The notes beneath the pieces are model-generated. The model saw only the letters and a program-made list of their open reading frames with translations. It was not told the DNA's origin and did not search any database. From the NCBI GenBank assembly GCA_963720515.1, contig OY970397.1, positions 1,984,001 to 2,048,000 of the forward strand: a stretch of 64,000 nt of DNA. Reading direction: 5' to 3'. Shown here in pieces: positions 43,197 to 51,759 of this stretch; position 1 is the stretch's first letter, and each line of letters starts with the position of its first letter. The stretch comes from G963720515 sp963720515 (lineage in GTDB: Bacteria > Actinomycetota > Thermoleophilia > Gaiellales > Gaiellaceae). Made by a program: the position numbers and the translations under genes.

Positions 43197-44206
43197 CAGA
43201 ACACCGTGATGAGGACGGCCGTCACGACGGCGTTGAGCGTGGCGACCGGAAGGAGGATCTTCCAGCCGAACTTCATGAGCTGGTCGTAGCGCAGTCGCGG
43301 CAGGGTCGCGCGGAGCCACATGAAGACGAAGATGAAGATCGCGAGCTTGATCAGGAACCAGACCGGGCCGGGGAGGACGGGCCCGTGCCAGCCGCCGAGG
43401 AAGAGCGTCACGGCGAGGCCGGAGAACGTGACCATGTTGATGTACTCGGCCATCTGGAAGAGGCCCCAGCGCATGCCGCCGTACTCCGTGTGGTAGCCGG
43501 CGACGAGCTCCTGCTCGGCCTCCGGCAGGTCGAACGGCGCACGGTTCGTCTCGGCGATCCCGGCTACGAAGAAGCAGAGGAAGCCGACGAACTGCGGGAC
43601 GATGTACCAGATGTCCGCCTCCTGCGCGGCCACGATGTCCGTGAGCCGCAGCGTCCCGGCCATGAGGATCACGCCCATGACCGCGAGGCCGAAGGAGACC
43701 TCGTAGGAGACGAGCTGCGCGCACGTCCGCATGGACCCGAGCAGCGAGTACTTGGACTCGCTCGCCCAGCCGGCGACGACGAACGCGTAGATCCCGATCG
43801 CCCCGAGGGCGAAGATCAGGATGAGCGAGATGTTCACGTCGGCGACGACGCCGTCCACCGAGTAGCCCGCGATCGTCCAGGTGCCGCCGAACGGGATGAC
43901 GCTGAACGCGGCGAGCGCCGTGAACGCGGCGACGGCCGGCGCGAGCACGTAGAGGACGTCCACGGCGGCGACCGGGAAGAAGCTCGCCTTGCGGAGGAGC
44001 TTCACGAGGTCGGCGATCGGCTGGAGGAGCCCGAAGGGGCCGACGCGGTTCGGGCCGTAGCGCAGGTGCATCCGGCCGAGGAGCTTCCGCTCGACCCACG
44101 TTAGGTAGGCGAACGTGAGCAGGACGACGTTGATGATGAGGAACGCCTTGATCGCGTCGATCCACCACGGCTCGTTCGGCTGGGTCTGCGCGAGGACGAG
44201 CGTCAC
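43196..44206 (-). CDS. nuoH: NADH-quinone oxidoreductase subunit H
   Basis: 336 residues, eight membrane helices. RKLLGRMHLRYGPNRVGP and LQPIADLVKLLRKASFFP form the quinone-cavity loop, and IAETNRAPFDLPEAEQELVAG, split at its middle, and the YGGMRWGLFQMAEYINM segment are hallmark NuoH sequences. It joins the membrane arm to the peripheral arm. The GTG overlaps the nuoG stop. Confidence 0.95.
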   Translation of the reverse strand: MTLVLAQTQPNEPWWIDAIKAFLIINVVLLTFAYLTWVERKLLGRMHLRYGPNRVGPFGLLQPIADLVKLLRKASFFPVAAVDVLYVLAPAVAAFTALAAFSVIPFGGTWTIAGYSVDGVVADVNISLILIFALGAIGIYAFVVAGWASESKYSLLGSMRTCAQLVSYEVSFGLAVMGVILMAGTLRLTDIVAAQEADIWYIVPQFVGFLCFFVAGIAETNRAPFDLPEAEQELVAGYHTEYGGMRWGLFQMAEYINMVTFSGLAVTLFLGGWHGPVLPGPVWFLIKLAIFIFVFMWLRATLPRLRYDQLMKFGWKILLPVATLNAVVTAVLITVF

Positions 44207-46395
44207 GTCGTCACCTCGACGCGCTCGCCGAGCCCCACCGCGTGCTCGTCCGCGATCCGGGCGACGCCCTCGATGAGCCGGCGGTTGACGCGCGCGCGGA
44301 GCTCGCGGGTCGTCCCGTTCGTGCCCACGGAGACGGTCTGGCCGGCCGCGACGCCCAGGCGCTCGGCGTCGGCGTGCGAGAGCTCGATCTCGGCCGGCGG
44401 GCGCTGGAAGGCGAGCGGCTCGATCCGTTCCACGCCGGGCCCGGAGAAGAGCGGGCGGAACCTGACGAGCGCGAGCCCCGCGCCCCCGGGCTTCGGCTCG
44501 GCGAACGGCGCGAGATCGGGCCCCTCGTCGAACGAGGCGCGCGGGGGGAGCTCGGCGTGCATCTCGGGCGCGGCCTCGGCCGCCCACGGCGCGATCGGCA
44601 TCGCGAGCGCGTAGCCCACGCGCGCGAGGAACTCGAGCTCGTCCGGGCACGGTGGCTCGACCGCGCGGCGCTGGCGCTGCGGCCGGCCCTCGAGGTTCAC
44701 GACCGTGCCGTCGCGCTCGAGGTAGCTCGTGCCGGGGACGACGACGTGCGCCCACAGCGTGTGGTCGCCCGTGAACATCGACGTGGCGAGGACGAAGCGG
44801 GCGCGCTCGGCGAGCTCGGCGACGCGCGGGTCGTAGGCGGCCTCGTCCCCGGAGATGATCAGTGCGCCGATCTCGCCCTCGGCGGGCGGCTCGTCGCCGC
44901 GGCCCTCGCCGGCCTCGCGCCAGGCGCGGGCGACCCCGCGCCCGTTCGGCGTGCGGGGCAGCACGTAGAGCCCGGAGCCGTCGCCGAGCTCGAGGGACGC
45001 CGCCAGTGCGGCGGCATGGCGGCCCTGGTCGTGGTCGTCGCCCGACCAGACGATCGCGACGCGGCCGGCGTCGCGCAGGCGGCGCGCCAGGTCGTGCAGC
45101 TCCTCCGAGGCGTCCAGGCGGACGAGGTCGTAGCAGACGGACGGCGCGCTTTCCGGCGGCACCTGGATCGAGCCGGACGGTCCGACGGTCGCGATCTCCG
45201 CGCCGTTTCGCCGTGCGGCCCGCAGCCAGAGGTCGACGAGCGGCGCGCGCTCGACCACCGGGTCGTCGCCGAGGACGAGGCAGATCTCGGCGTCGCGGAT
45301 CGCGGAGAGCGGCGCCCGGAAGGCGTCCACGGCGGGGTCGAGGTCGTCCGGGAGGAGCGCGGCGTTCCCGCCGAGGCCCTGGCGCACGAGGCGAGAGAGC
45401 GCAGATGCCTGCTCGATCGACTCGCTGCCGGAGAACGCGACGACCACCGAGCCGTCCGCCTCGCCGAGCGCGCGCGCGGTCTCCTCGACTGCCTGCTCGT
45501 ACGACGCGGGCTCGAAGCCGCGCCGCCGGACGCGCCGGAGCGGCTCGGTGATCCGGTCCGGCGCGCGCAGGTGGTCGAACGTGAAGCGGCCCTTGTCGCA
45601 GATCCAGCCGTCGTCCACCTCCGGATGGTTCCGCGAGAGGATCCGGTGCACCTTGCCCTCGCGCGTCGTCGCCCAGACGTTGCAGCCGACGGGGCAGAGC
45701 CCGCAGACGGTCGGCACGTTGTCGATCTCCCAGGGCCGCGCGCGGAAGCGGTAGGTCGAGGGGAGGAGCGCGCCGACCGGGCAGAGCTCGGTGACGTTCC
45801 CGGAGAAGTGCGCGCGGTACGGCTCGTCCTCGAAGGTCGTGATGATCGACTGCGCGCCGCGGTTCGCCGCCACGAGCTGCAGGTCCTCGGAGACGCCTTC
45901 GGAGAAGCGCGTGCAGCGGTAGCAGAGGATGCAGCGCTCGCGGTCGAGCGTGATGGTCGGTGAGATCGGGATCGGCTTGTCGAACGTCCGCTTGGGAAAG
46001 TGCATGCGGGTCGAGCCGGGCCCGTAGCGGAAGGTCAGGTCCTGGAGCGGGCACTCGCCGCCCTTGTCGCAGTCGGGGCAGTCGAGCGGATGGTTCAGGA
46101 GGATGAACTCGAGGATCGCCTGCTGGCCCTCGGCCGCCTGCTCGCTCGTCGCCGCGCTCCGCAGGATCATCCCGTCCTGCGCCGTCAGCGTGCACGCCGC
46201 CTGGAGCTTCGGCATCCCCTCGATCTCGCAGAGGCACATGCGGCAGGCGCCGACGGGCGGCCCGAGCCGCGGCTCGTAGCAGAAGACCGGGATCTCGACG
46301 CCCGCCGCGAGCGCGGTCTCGACCATCCCGGTGCCCGGCGGCACCTGGACCTCGCGGCCGTCCACGGTGACGGTGACGAGCCCGGGCGCGCTCAC
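44203..46395 (-). CDS. nuoG: NADH-quinone oxidoreductase subunit G
   Basis: 730 residues. N-terminal 2Fe-2S ferredoxin domain (CYEPRLGPPVGACRMCLC), His-Cys 4Fe-4S site (CPDCDKGGECPLQ), CILCYRCTRFSEGV, and the molybdopterin-oxidoreductase 4Fe-4S site CGLCPVGCNVWATTREGK (with further Cys in GWICDKGRF), then a molybdopterin-type large domain and a C-terminal MopB-like beta barrel. No cofactor is expected in complex I. The C-terminal half is strongly diverged, as in other actinobacteria. GTG overlaps the nuoF stop. Confidence 0.93.
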   Translation of the reverse strand: MSAPGLVTVTVDGREVQVPPGTGMVETALAAGVEIPVFCYEPRLGPPVGACRMCLCEIEGMPKLQAACTLTAQDGMILRSAATSEQAAEGQQAILEFILLNHPLDCPDCDKGGECPLQDLTFRYGPGSTRMHFPKRTFDKPIPISPTITLDRERCILCYRCTRFSEGVSEDLQLVAANRGAQSIITTFEDEPYRAHFSGNVTELCPVGALLPSTYRFRARPWEIDNVPTVCGLCPVGCNVWATTREGKVHRILSRNHPEVDDGWICDKGRFTFDHLRAPDRITEPLRRVRRRGFEPASYEQAVEETARALGEADGSVVVAFSGSESIEQASALSRLVRQGLGGNAALLPDDLDPAVDAFRAPLSAIRDAEICLVLGDDPVVERAPLVDLWLRAARRNGAEIATVGPSGSIQVPPESAPSVCYDLVRLDASEELHDLARRLRDAGRVAIVWSGDDHDQGRHAAALAASLELGDGSGLYVLPRTPNGRGVARAWREAGEGRGDEPPAEGEIGALIISGDEAAYDPRVAELAERARFVLATSMFTGDHTLWAHVVVPGTSYLERDGTVVNLEGRPQRQRRAVEPPCPDELEFLARVGYALAMPIAPWAAEAAPEMHAELPPRASFDEGPDLAPFAEPKPGGAGLALVRFRPLFSGPGVERIEPLAFQRPPAEIELSHADAERLGVAAGQTVSVGTNGTTRELRARVNRRLIEGVARIADEHAVGLGERVEVTT

Positions 46396-47744
46396 GGGAC
46401 GGGCACCTCGATCTGGCCGCGCAGGTGGGCGTGGTGCTGGTCGACCGGCGCGGTGACGCCCGCGAGCGACGACTCGCCGCCGAACGGGCAGCCGCCCTCG
46501 TCGATGTGGCGCTGGTACTCGGCGCGGAACTTGGCGACGTAGCTCGCGATGGGCATCGCAGCCGCGTCGCCGAGCGGGCAGAGGCAGTGGCCGAGGATCT
46601 TGTCGCAGACGTCGAGGAGCAGGTCGAGCTCGCCCTGCTCGGCGCGGCCCTCCTCGAGCTTCTCGAGGATCTGCACCATCCAGCGCGTCCCCTCGCGGCA
46701 CGGCGTGCACTTGCCGCACGACTCGTGCATGTAGAACTGCGCGACCCGGAGGCCGAGCTGGACCATGCAGGCCCGGTCGTCGATCACGACCACCCCGCCC
46801 GAGCCGAGCATCGTCCCGGCCTTCGCCATCGAGTCGAAGTCGAGCCCCGTGTCGATGTCGTCCGCGTTCAGCACCGGCATGGACGTGCCGCCCGGGATGA
46901 CCGCCTTGAGCGCGCGCCCGTCCGGAATGCCCCCGCCGATGTCGTAGACGAGCTCGCGGAGCGGGGTGCCGAGCTCGAGCTCGTAGTTCCCGCCGTTCAC
47001 GACGTTGCCGGAGAGCGAGAAGATCCGCGTGCCGGCCGAGTTCTCGACGCCGAGCTTCGCGTACTCCGCGCCGCCCATCGCGATGATCGTCGGGACGGTC
47101 GCGATCGTCTCGACGTTGTTGATGAGCGTCGGCGACGCGTAGACGCCCGAGATCGCGGGGAACGGCGGCTTCGAGCGCGGCTGCCCGCGCTTGCCCTCGA
47201 GCGACTCGAGAAGCGCGGTCTCCTCGCCACAGATGTACGCGCCCGCGCCGCGGTGGATGACGATCGTGACAGACGTCTTCGATCCCATGACCTCGGGGCC
47301 GACGTAGCCCGCCTCGAGCGCCTCGTCGAGCGCCTTGGCCATCACGTCGAGCTCGTCGAGATACTCACCGCGCAGGTAGATGAAGGCGGTGTCCGCGCCG
47401 ATCGCGTGGCACGTGATGACCGCGCCCTCGATGATCGCGTGCGGGATCTTGAGCATGAGCTCGCGGTCCTTGAACGTCCCGGGCTCGGACTCGTCGGCGT
47501 TGACCGTCAGGTAGATCGGCTTCGTCGTCTGGTCGGGCTTCGGGATGAAGCTCGCCTTGCGGCCCATCGGGAACCCCGCGCCGCCGCGGCCGCGCAGGCT
47601 CGACTCGAGGAGCTGCTCGACGAGGTCGGGACCCTTCCTCTTGAGCGCCTTCTTGAGCGTCTTGTAGCCGCCGGTCTTCTCGTACTCGGCGAGCTGCGTG
47701 AGGTCGCGGTCCGGGTGCGCGAGGAGGACGTCCCTAAGCGTCAT
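46392..47744 (-). CDS. nuoF: NADH-quinone oxidoreductase subunit F
   Basis: 450 residues. GRGGAGFPMGRKASF is the FMN/NADH-binding glycine-rich loop, YICGEETALLESLEG the conserved NADH site, and ESCGKCTPCREG with a later Cys near CLCPLGDAAA binds the 4Fe-4S cluster N3. It oxidises NADH at the tip of the peripheral arm together with NuoE. The ATG lies eleven bases inside the nuoE end. Confidence 0.96.
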   Translation of the reverse strand: MTLRDVLLAHPDRDLTQLAEYEKTGGYKTLKKALKRKGPDLVEQLLESSLRGRGGAGFPMGRKASFIPKPDQTTKPIYLTVNADESEPGTFKDRELMLKIPHAIIEGAVITCHAIGADTAFIYLRGEYLDELDVMAKALDEALEAGYVGPEVMGSKTSVTIVIHRGAGAYICGEETALLESLEGKRGQPRSKPPFPAISGVYASPTLINNVETIATVPTIIAMGGAEYAKLGVENSAGTRIFSLSGNVVNGGNYELELGTPLRELVYDIGGGIPDGRALKAVIPGGTSMPVLNADDIDTGLDFDSMAKAGTMLGSGGVVVIDDRACMVQLGLRVAQFYMHESCGKCTPCREGTRWMVQILEKLEEGRAEQGELDLLLDVCDKILGHCLCPLGDAAAMPIASYVAKFRAEYQRHIDEGGCPFGGESSLAGVTAPVDQHHAHLRGQIEVPVP

Positions 47745-48214
47745 CGCGGGGCTCCTCTCCGCCGCGGAGCTCGGCCAGGATCGCGGGCACGTCGCCCGCG
47801 CTCACGTGCTCGCGATAGCGCCAGTCGAGCGCGACGACCGTCGCCCAGCCGCAGCCGCCCGAGGCACTCGAAGGTCGTGAGCGAGAACTCGCCGTCCCCG
47901 GTCGTCTCGCCGGCCGAGATCCCGAGCTCGCGCTCGAACGCCTCGACCACCTGCTGCGCCCCGTTCAGCGCGCACGAGACGTTCGTGCAGACGGCGATCT
48001 TGCGCGTGCCCGTGGGCTCGAGGTCGTACATGTCGTAGAAGCTCGCGATCGACATCACGTAGGCGGGCGTCAGGTCGAGCGCGTCGGCCACCTCGCGGAG
48101 CGCCTCGGGCGGAAGCCAGCCGTGCTCGGCCTGCGCGAGGTGGAACGCGGGCATGACGGCCGAGCGCGACGACGGATAGCGCGACGCGAGCTCCTGCAGC
48201 GGTCGCTATTGCAT
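47734..48214 (-). CDS. nuoE: NADH-quinone oxidoreductase subunit E (one frameshift and an in-frame TAG)
   Basis: Removing one base from CCC at 47858-47860 turns FECLGRL into FECLGGCGWATVVALDWRYR and runs to a TAG at 47734-47736, eleven bases into nuoF. This restores the 2Fe-2S ligands C-x4-C (CTNVSC) and C-x3-C (CLGGC). At the 5' end the conserved YPSSRSAVMPAFHLAQAEHG is in frame with an ATG at 48212-48214 that has a GAGAGAAAG site, but the third codon is TAG (48206-48208). Relatives include the YPSSRSAV part, so an ATG at 48152-48154 would give a protein lacking it. Either an error (CAG to TAG) or a real lesion. Confidence 0.85.
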
Positions 48215-48256
48215 CTTTCTCTCTCCCGAGCGATGCGAGCCCGCAAATGAGCGCGC

Positions 48257-49516
48257 TCACCGGTCGACCTCGCCCATGACGCCGTCGAGCGAGCCGACGA
48301 TCGCGATGAGGTCGGCGATGAGCGACCCGCGCGAGGCGGTCGCGGTCGCCTCGAGCGCCGCGAAGGACGGCGCGCGAAAGTGGATGCGCCACGGCTTCGG
48401 GCCGCCGTCGGAGACGATGTAGCAGCCGAGCTCGCCGCGCGGCGACTCGATCGGCACGTAGACCTCGCCCTCGGGGACGCGGAAGCCCTCGGTGACGAGC
48501 TTGAAGTGGTGGATCAGGCTCTCCATCGAGGTGTGCAGCTCGTGGCGGGGCGGCAGGACGACCTTGCGGTCGTCCGAGATCCACGGCCCGTCGGGCATCG
48601 CCTCGAGCGCCTGGCTCGCGATCCGCGTGGACTCCCGCATCTCGTCGACCCGCACGCGATAGCGGTCGTACACGTCGCCGTTCCAGTAGACCGGGACGTC
48701 GAAGTCGACCTCGTCGTAGGCGAGGTAGGGCTGCGACTTGCGGAGGTCCCAGTCCACGCCGGAGGCGCGCAGGACAGGGCCGGACTGGCCGAGCGCGATC
48801 GCGTCGGCGGCGGAGAGGAGCCCGATGCCCTCGGTGCGCTCGAGCCAGATCTGCTGGCCGGTCAGCACCTGCTCGTACTCGTCGATCCGCGCCGGCAGGT
48901 AGTCGCAGAGCTCGCGGCACGCGTCGTAGAACCCGGCCGGGATGTCCTCGGCGAGCCCACCCACCTGGAAGTACCGCGTGTGCATGCGGAACCCGCAGAC
49001 CATCTCGAAGAGGTCGAGGATCGCGTCCCGCTCGCGGAAGCAGTACCAGAACATCGACACGGCTCCCAGCTCGAGCGCGGACGTCCCCAGGTACACGAGA
49101 TGGGAGTGGATCCGGTTGAGCTCGCAGAGGAGCATCCGCATCCAGGTCGCCTTCGGCGGGACCTCCATCTGGAGGAGCTTCTCGACCGCGAGGACGTAGA
49201 CGAGCTCGTTGTTCTGGTACGAGACGTAGTCGATCCGCGGGGCGTACGTGATCCCCTTCCAGTACGTCTTCGCCTCCATGTTCTTCTCGAACCCGGTGTG
49301 GAGGTAGCCGATCACCGCGGCGAGGCCCTCGACCCGCTCGCCGTTCAGCTCGACGATCAGGCGCAGGACGCCGTGCGTGGACGGGTGGTTCGGTCCGAAG
49401 TTGACCTCGAGGATGTCGCCCTCCTCGAGGAGCGCGGGATCCACCGCGAGCACGGTCGGGATGGGCGACGGGATGCGCGTGCCCTCGTAGATCGGCGTGC
49501 GCGCGGCGACGGCCAT
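48257..49516 (-). CDS. nuoD: NADH-quinone oxidoreductase subunit D
   Basis: 419 residues. FGPNHPSTHGVLRLIVEL carries the quinone-site HPSTHG, YLHTGFEKNMEAKTY and RIDYVSYQNNELVYVLAVE are typical, and ESPRGELGCYIVSDG ends the hydrogenase-like core. It forms the quinone-binding cavity with NuoB and NuoH. The ATG overlaps the nuoC stop. A 42-base gap follows before nuoE, the only real gap in the nuo block. Confidence 0.95.
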   Translation of the reverse strand: MAVAARTPIYEGTRIPSPIPTVLAVDPALLEEGDILEVNFGPNHPSTHGVLRLIVELNGERVEGLAAVIGYLHTGFEKNMEAKTYWKGITYAPRIDYVSYQNNELVYVLAVEKLLQMEVPPKATWMRMLLCELNRIHSHLVYLGTSALELGAVSMFWYCFRERDAILDLFEMVCGFRMHTRYFQVGGLAEDIPAGFYDACRELCDYLPARIDEYEQVLTGQQIWLERTEGIGLLSAADAIALGQSGPVLRASGVDWDLRKSQPYLAYDEVDFDVPVYWNGDVYDRYRVRVDEMRESTRIASQALEAMPDGPWISDDRKVVLPPRHELHTSMESLIHHFKLVTEGFRVPEGEVYVPIESPRGELGCYIVSDGGPKPWRIHFRAPSFAALEATATASRGSLIADLIAIVGSLDGVMGEVDR

Positions 49517-50073
49517 CACTCCTCCTCCGAGAACCGGACGGGCTCGCCGCCGAGCGGATAGTCCTTGCGGAGCGGATGGCCCTCCCAGTCCTCGTCCATG
49601 AGGATCCGCTGGAGGTTCGGGTGCCCCTCGATCGCGATGCCCATCATGTCCCAGGCCTCGCGCTCGAACCAGTCCGCAGTCGGCCAGACGGAGACGACGC
49701 TCGGCACCGGCTCGCCCTCGTCGCACCAGACCCTGAGCCGGATCCGCCGGGGCTCGGGGCCGAGCGCGAGGAGGTGGTAGGCGACGCAGAAGCGCTTCGG
49801 CTTCGGCTCGGGCATCTGCTGGAGCCCCCACGAGCCGGGCGCGTTCAGGTCGCGCGGTGACGTCGGCGAGCCCCAGTAGCCCGCGACGCCGCTTCGGCCC
49901 CAGCCGAGGTAGTCGGTCGGCGTGATATCGGAGCAGAAGTTGAACCCGAGCTCGTCGCGCGCGTAGAGGGCGGCGTCGCGGAGCTGCGCGAGCTCGATCG
50001 TGACGGTGACCTCGCCGAGCGCCTCCTCGCGCTCCATGAACCCGGGCATGCTCTCGACGGCGGTGGGACTCAT
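49516..50073 (-). CDS. nuoC: NADH-quinone oxidoreductase subunit C
   Basis: 185 residues with the conserved EREAWDMMGIAIEGHPNLQRIL and DWEGHPLRKDYPLGG near the C-terminus (the 30-kDa subunit signature). The N-terminal part (ELAQLRDAALYARDELGFNF) is the variable alpha/beta domain. It is separate from NuoD, not fused as in enterobacteria. ATG overlaps the nuoB stop (ATGA). Confidence 0.94.
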   Translation of the reverse strand: MSPTAVESMPGFMEREEALGEVTVTIELAQLRDAALYARDELGFNFCSDITPTDYLGWGRSGVAGYWGSPTSPRDLNAPGSWGLQQMPEPKPKRFCVAYHLLALGPEPRRIRLRVWCDEGEPVPSVVSVWPTADWFEREAWDMMGIAIEGHPNLQRILMDEDWEGHPLRKDYPLGGEPVRFSEEE

Positions 50074-50672
50074 CCTTCGGCCGCCCGCCGGACTTCGTAG
50101 GCCGGCGGGACGCCCGCCTTGATCCGCTCGTGCAGCCGCACGATCCCCTCGAGGACGGCCTCGGGCCGCGGCGGGCAGCCGGGCACGTAGATGTCCACGG
50201 GGACGATCTTGTCCACGCCCTGGAGCACCGCGTAGTTGTTGAACATGCCGGCCGAGCTCGCGCAGGCGCCCATCGCCATGACCCACTTCGGCTCGAGCAT
50301 CTGGTCGTAGATCTGGCGGAGCGGCGCGGACATCTTGTGCGAGACGCGGCCCGAGACGATCAGTAGGTCGGCCTGGCGCGGCGAGGAGCGGAAGACCTCC
50401 ATCCCGAAGCGCGAGACGTCGTAGCGCGACGAGACGATCGCCATCATCTCGATCGCGCAGCAGGCGAGCCCGAAGGTGTCCGGCCACATGGAGCCGCGCT
50501 GCGCCCAGGCGACGGCCTTCTCGATCGTCGTCAGCATGAGGCGCTCCTCGAGGTTCCCGAGCTCCTGCTCGAACTTGCTCGGCTCGCCCTTCTTCGGGCC
50601 GACCTTCTCCATGAGGATCCGCTCGGAGTTCAGGCCGTAGTCGGCGAGGCTCTTCTTGCGCTCTACCGCCAT
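50070..50672 (-). CDS. nuoB: NADH-quinone oxidoreductase subunit B
   Basis: 200 residues. The N2 cluster ligands are seen in FGLACCAIEMM (paired Cys), GACASSAGMF and YVPGCPPRPEAVLEG. RYDVSRFGMEVFRSSPRQAD is the conserved quinone-side loop. The ATG lies ten bases inside nuoA. Confidence 0.96.
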   Translation of the reverse strand: MAVERKKSLADYGLNSERILMEKVGPKKGEPSKFEQELGNLEERLMLTTIEKAVAWAQRGSMWPDTFGLACCAIEMMAIVSSRYDVSRFGMEVFRSSPRQADLLIVSGRVSHKMSAPLRQIYDQMLEPKWVMAMGACASSAGMFNNYAVLQGVDKIVPVDIYVPGCPPRPEAVLEGIVRLHERIKAGVPPAYEVRRAAEG

Positions 50673-51037
50673 TCGAGCGCTCCCTTCCGCCAGATGTAGA
50701 CGTACGCGATCGCGAGGATCCCGACGAAGAAGAGGAGCTCGACGAGCGCGAACGTCCCGATGCGCTCCAGCACCACCGCGACCGGGAAGAGCAGCACGAT
50801 CTCGATGTCGAAGACGATGAAGAGCATCGCCGTCAAGTAGAAGCTGACGGTGAACTTCTGCTGCATCGACACCGGCCCCATGGACACGCCCGATTCGAAG
50901 GGGATGGCGCGCGAGCGGCTCTTCCGGGAGGGCGCCGCGAAGATGAACGACATCGCGACCATCGAGAGCGGGATCGCGAGGGCGAAGAACGCGTACGCGA
51001 GAAACGGGAACCAGTCGGAGAGAGCGGCAAGCAGCAC
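50663..51037 (-). CDS. nuoA: NADH-quinone oxidoreductase subunit A
   Basis: 124 residues with three membrane helices: LAYAFFALAIPLSMVAMSF, VSFYLTAMLFIVFDIEIVLL with the D-x-E acidic pair, and LVELLFFVGILAIAYVYIW. The loop FESGVSMGPVSMQQKF is the conserved NuoA loop (YECG type, here FESG, so the loop cysteine is Ser). The GTG start follows a TAGTAT -10 box by 14 bases and heads the operon. Confidence 0.94.
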   Translation of the reverse strand: MLLAALSDWFPFLAYAFFALAIPLSMVAMSFIFAAPSRKSRSRAIPFESGVSMGPVSMQQKFTVSFYLTAMLFIVFDIEIVLLFPVAVVLERIGTFALVELLFFVGILAIAYVYIWRKGALEWR

Positions 51038-51051
51038 GCGAATCCCGCGCC

Positions 51052-51057
51052 ATACTA
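51052..51057 (-). promoter_or_regulatory. -10 box TAGTAT of the nuo operon
   Basis: On the minus strand TAGTAT lies 14 bases before the nuoA GTG, predicting a leader of about 7 bases. No good -35 is seen. It directly adjoins a 13-base repeat (51058-51070) that recurs at 51127-51139. Confidence 0.5.
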
Positions 51058-51139
51058 ACCCGTTACAAGCGACCCGGCGCCCGCGAGGAAAATATCGCTC
51101 TGAGCGGGGAGTTCTTGTCCAGCAACACCCGTTACAAGC
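51058..51139. repeat. Two direct repeats ACCCGTTACAAGC between nuoA and erpA
   Basis: The same 13 bases occur at 51058-51070 and 51127-51139, 69 bases apart, in the divergent promoter region. The first begins with TAACCCGTTA, itself an imperfect dyad (TAAC/GTTA). One repeat touches the nuo -10 box and the other lies about 40 bases upstream of the erpA -10 box, so a shared regulator could bind both. This is an inference from position only. Confidence 0.45.
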
Positions 51140-51177
51140 TCCCTCCGCGGCGGGGTTTCGCCTCGGGGGCACGCTGC

Positions 51178-51183
51178 TACACT
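51178..51183 (+). promoter_or_regulatory. Extended -10 box TGC-TACACT for erpA
   Basis: TACACT preceded by TGC lies nine bases before the erpA ATG; the leader would be about three bases. A GGATG sequence overlaps the start, so leaderless or nearly leaderless translation is likely. Confidence 0.5.
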
Positions 51184-51192
51184 CAGCCCAGG

Positions 51193-51591
51193 ATGATCAC
51201 GCTCACCGAGAACGCCGCGTCGAAGATCAAGGAGCTGCTCGCCGAGGACCCCGAAGGGGGTGCGAGCGTGCTCCGCGTGGCGATCGAGGGCGGCGGGTGC
51301 TCCGGGTTCCAGTACGCGCTCGGCTTCGACCGAGGCGCGCAGGAGGGCGACAACGAGATCGAGATGCACGGCGTGAAGGTCGTCGTGGATCCGTTCAGCG
51401 CGCCGTACCTCCTCGGCTCGGAGATCGACTATCAGGACACGCTCATGAACGCCGGCTTCGCGATCAACAACCCGAACGTCCAGGCGGCCTGCGGCTGCGG
51501 CTCCTCCTTCCAGGCGAAGGAAGGCGTGGGCGAGGGCGAGTACGCAACGGCCGGACACTCCGGCGGCTGCGGTTCCGGCTGTAGCCACTAG
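51193..51591 (+). CDS. erpA: A-type iron-sulfur cluster carrier (ErpA/IscA family)
   Basis: 132 residues. The three cluster-ligand cysteines are C36 in GGGCSGFQYALGF and C100/C102 in ACGCGSSF. A C-terminal tail after residue 105 is unusual for the family and adds C126 and C130 (HSGGCGSGCSH), which could bind metal. A-type carriers deliver 4Fe-4S or 2Fe-2S clusters to apoproteins. It is divergent from the nuo operon, whose products need many clusters. The ATG is the one beginning the MITLTENAASKI domain. Confidence 0.9.
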   Translation: MITLTENAASKIKELLAEDPEGGASVLRVAIEGGGCSGFQYALGFDRGAQEGDNEIEMHGVKVVVDPFSAPYLLGSEIDYQDTLMNAGFAINNPNVQAACGCGSSFQAKEGVGEGEYATAGHSGGCGSGCSH

Positions 51592-51610
51592 TTCCGCCCG
51601 CTTCGCGACG

Positions 51611-51710
51611 AAGCCTTGAGCCGCAGGGCCGCGCTGAACGGCGCGAGGACGGCGTCCTCGGTCGCGCCCGTACCTTCCAGGTACGAACGCGACGCTGCGT
51701 CCTTGCCTCG
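51611..51710. repeat. Dispersed nested-hairpin intergenic element, copy 2
   Basis: Homologous to 6108-6190. It can fold into hairpin GAGGAC-GGC-GTCCTC (51645-51659) and then an outer stem GTCGCG (51661-51666) with CGCGAC (51688-51693) enclosing an inner stem GTACCT (51670-51675) with AGGTAC (51679-51684). Nine bases of the inner arm are missing in copy 1, while the outer stem is kept in both. It lies between erpA and the ferredoxin-NADP reductase. Confidence 0.6.
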
Positions 51711-51759
51711 CACCGCCCATCGCACCCCTGCCGCGAAGCGTCATCGCGAAGCGAGCGGC

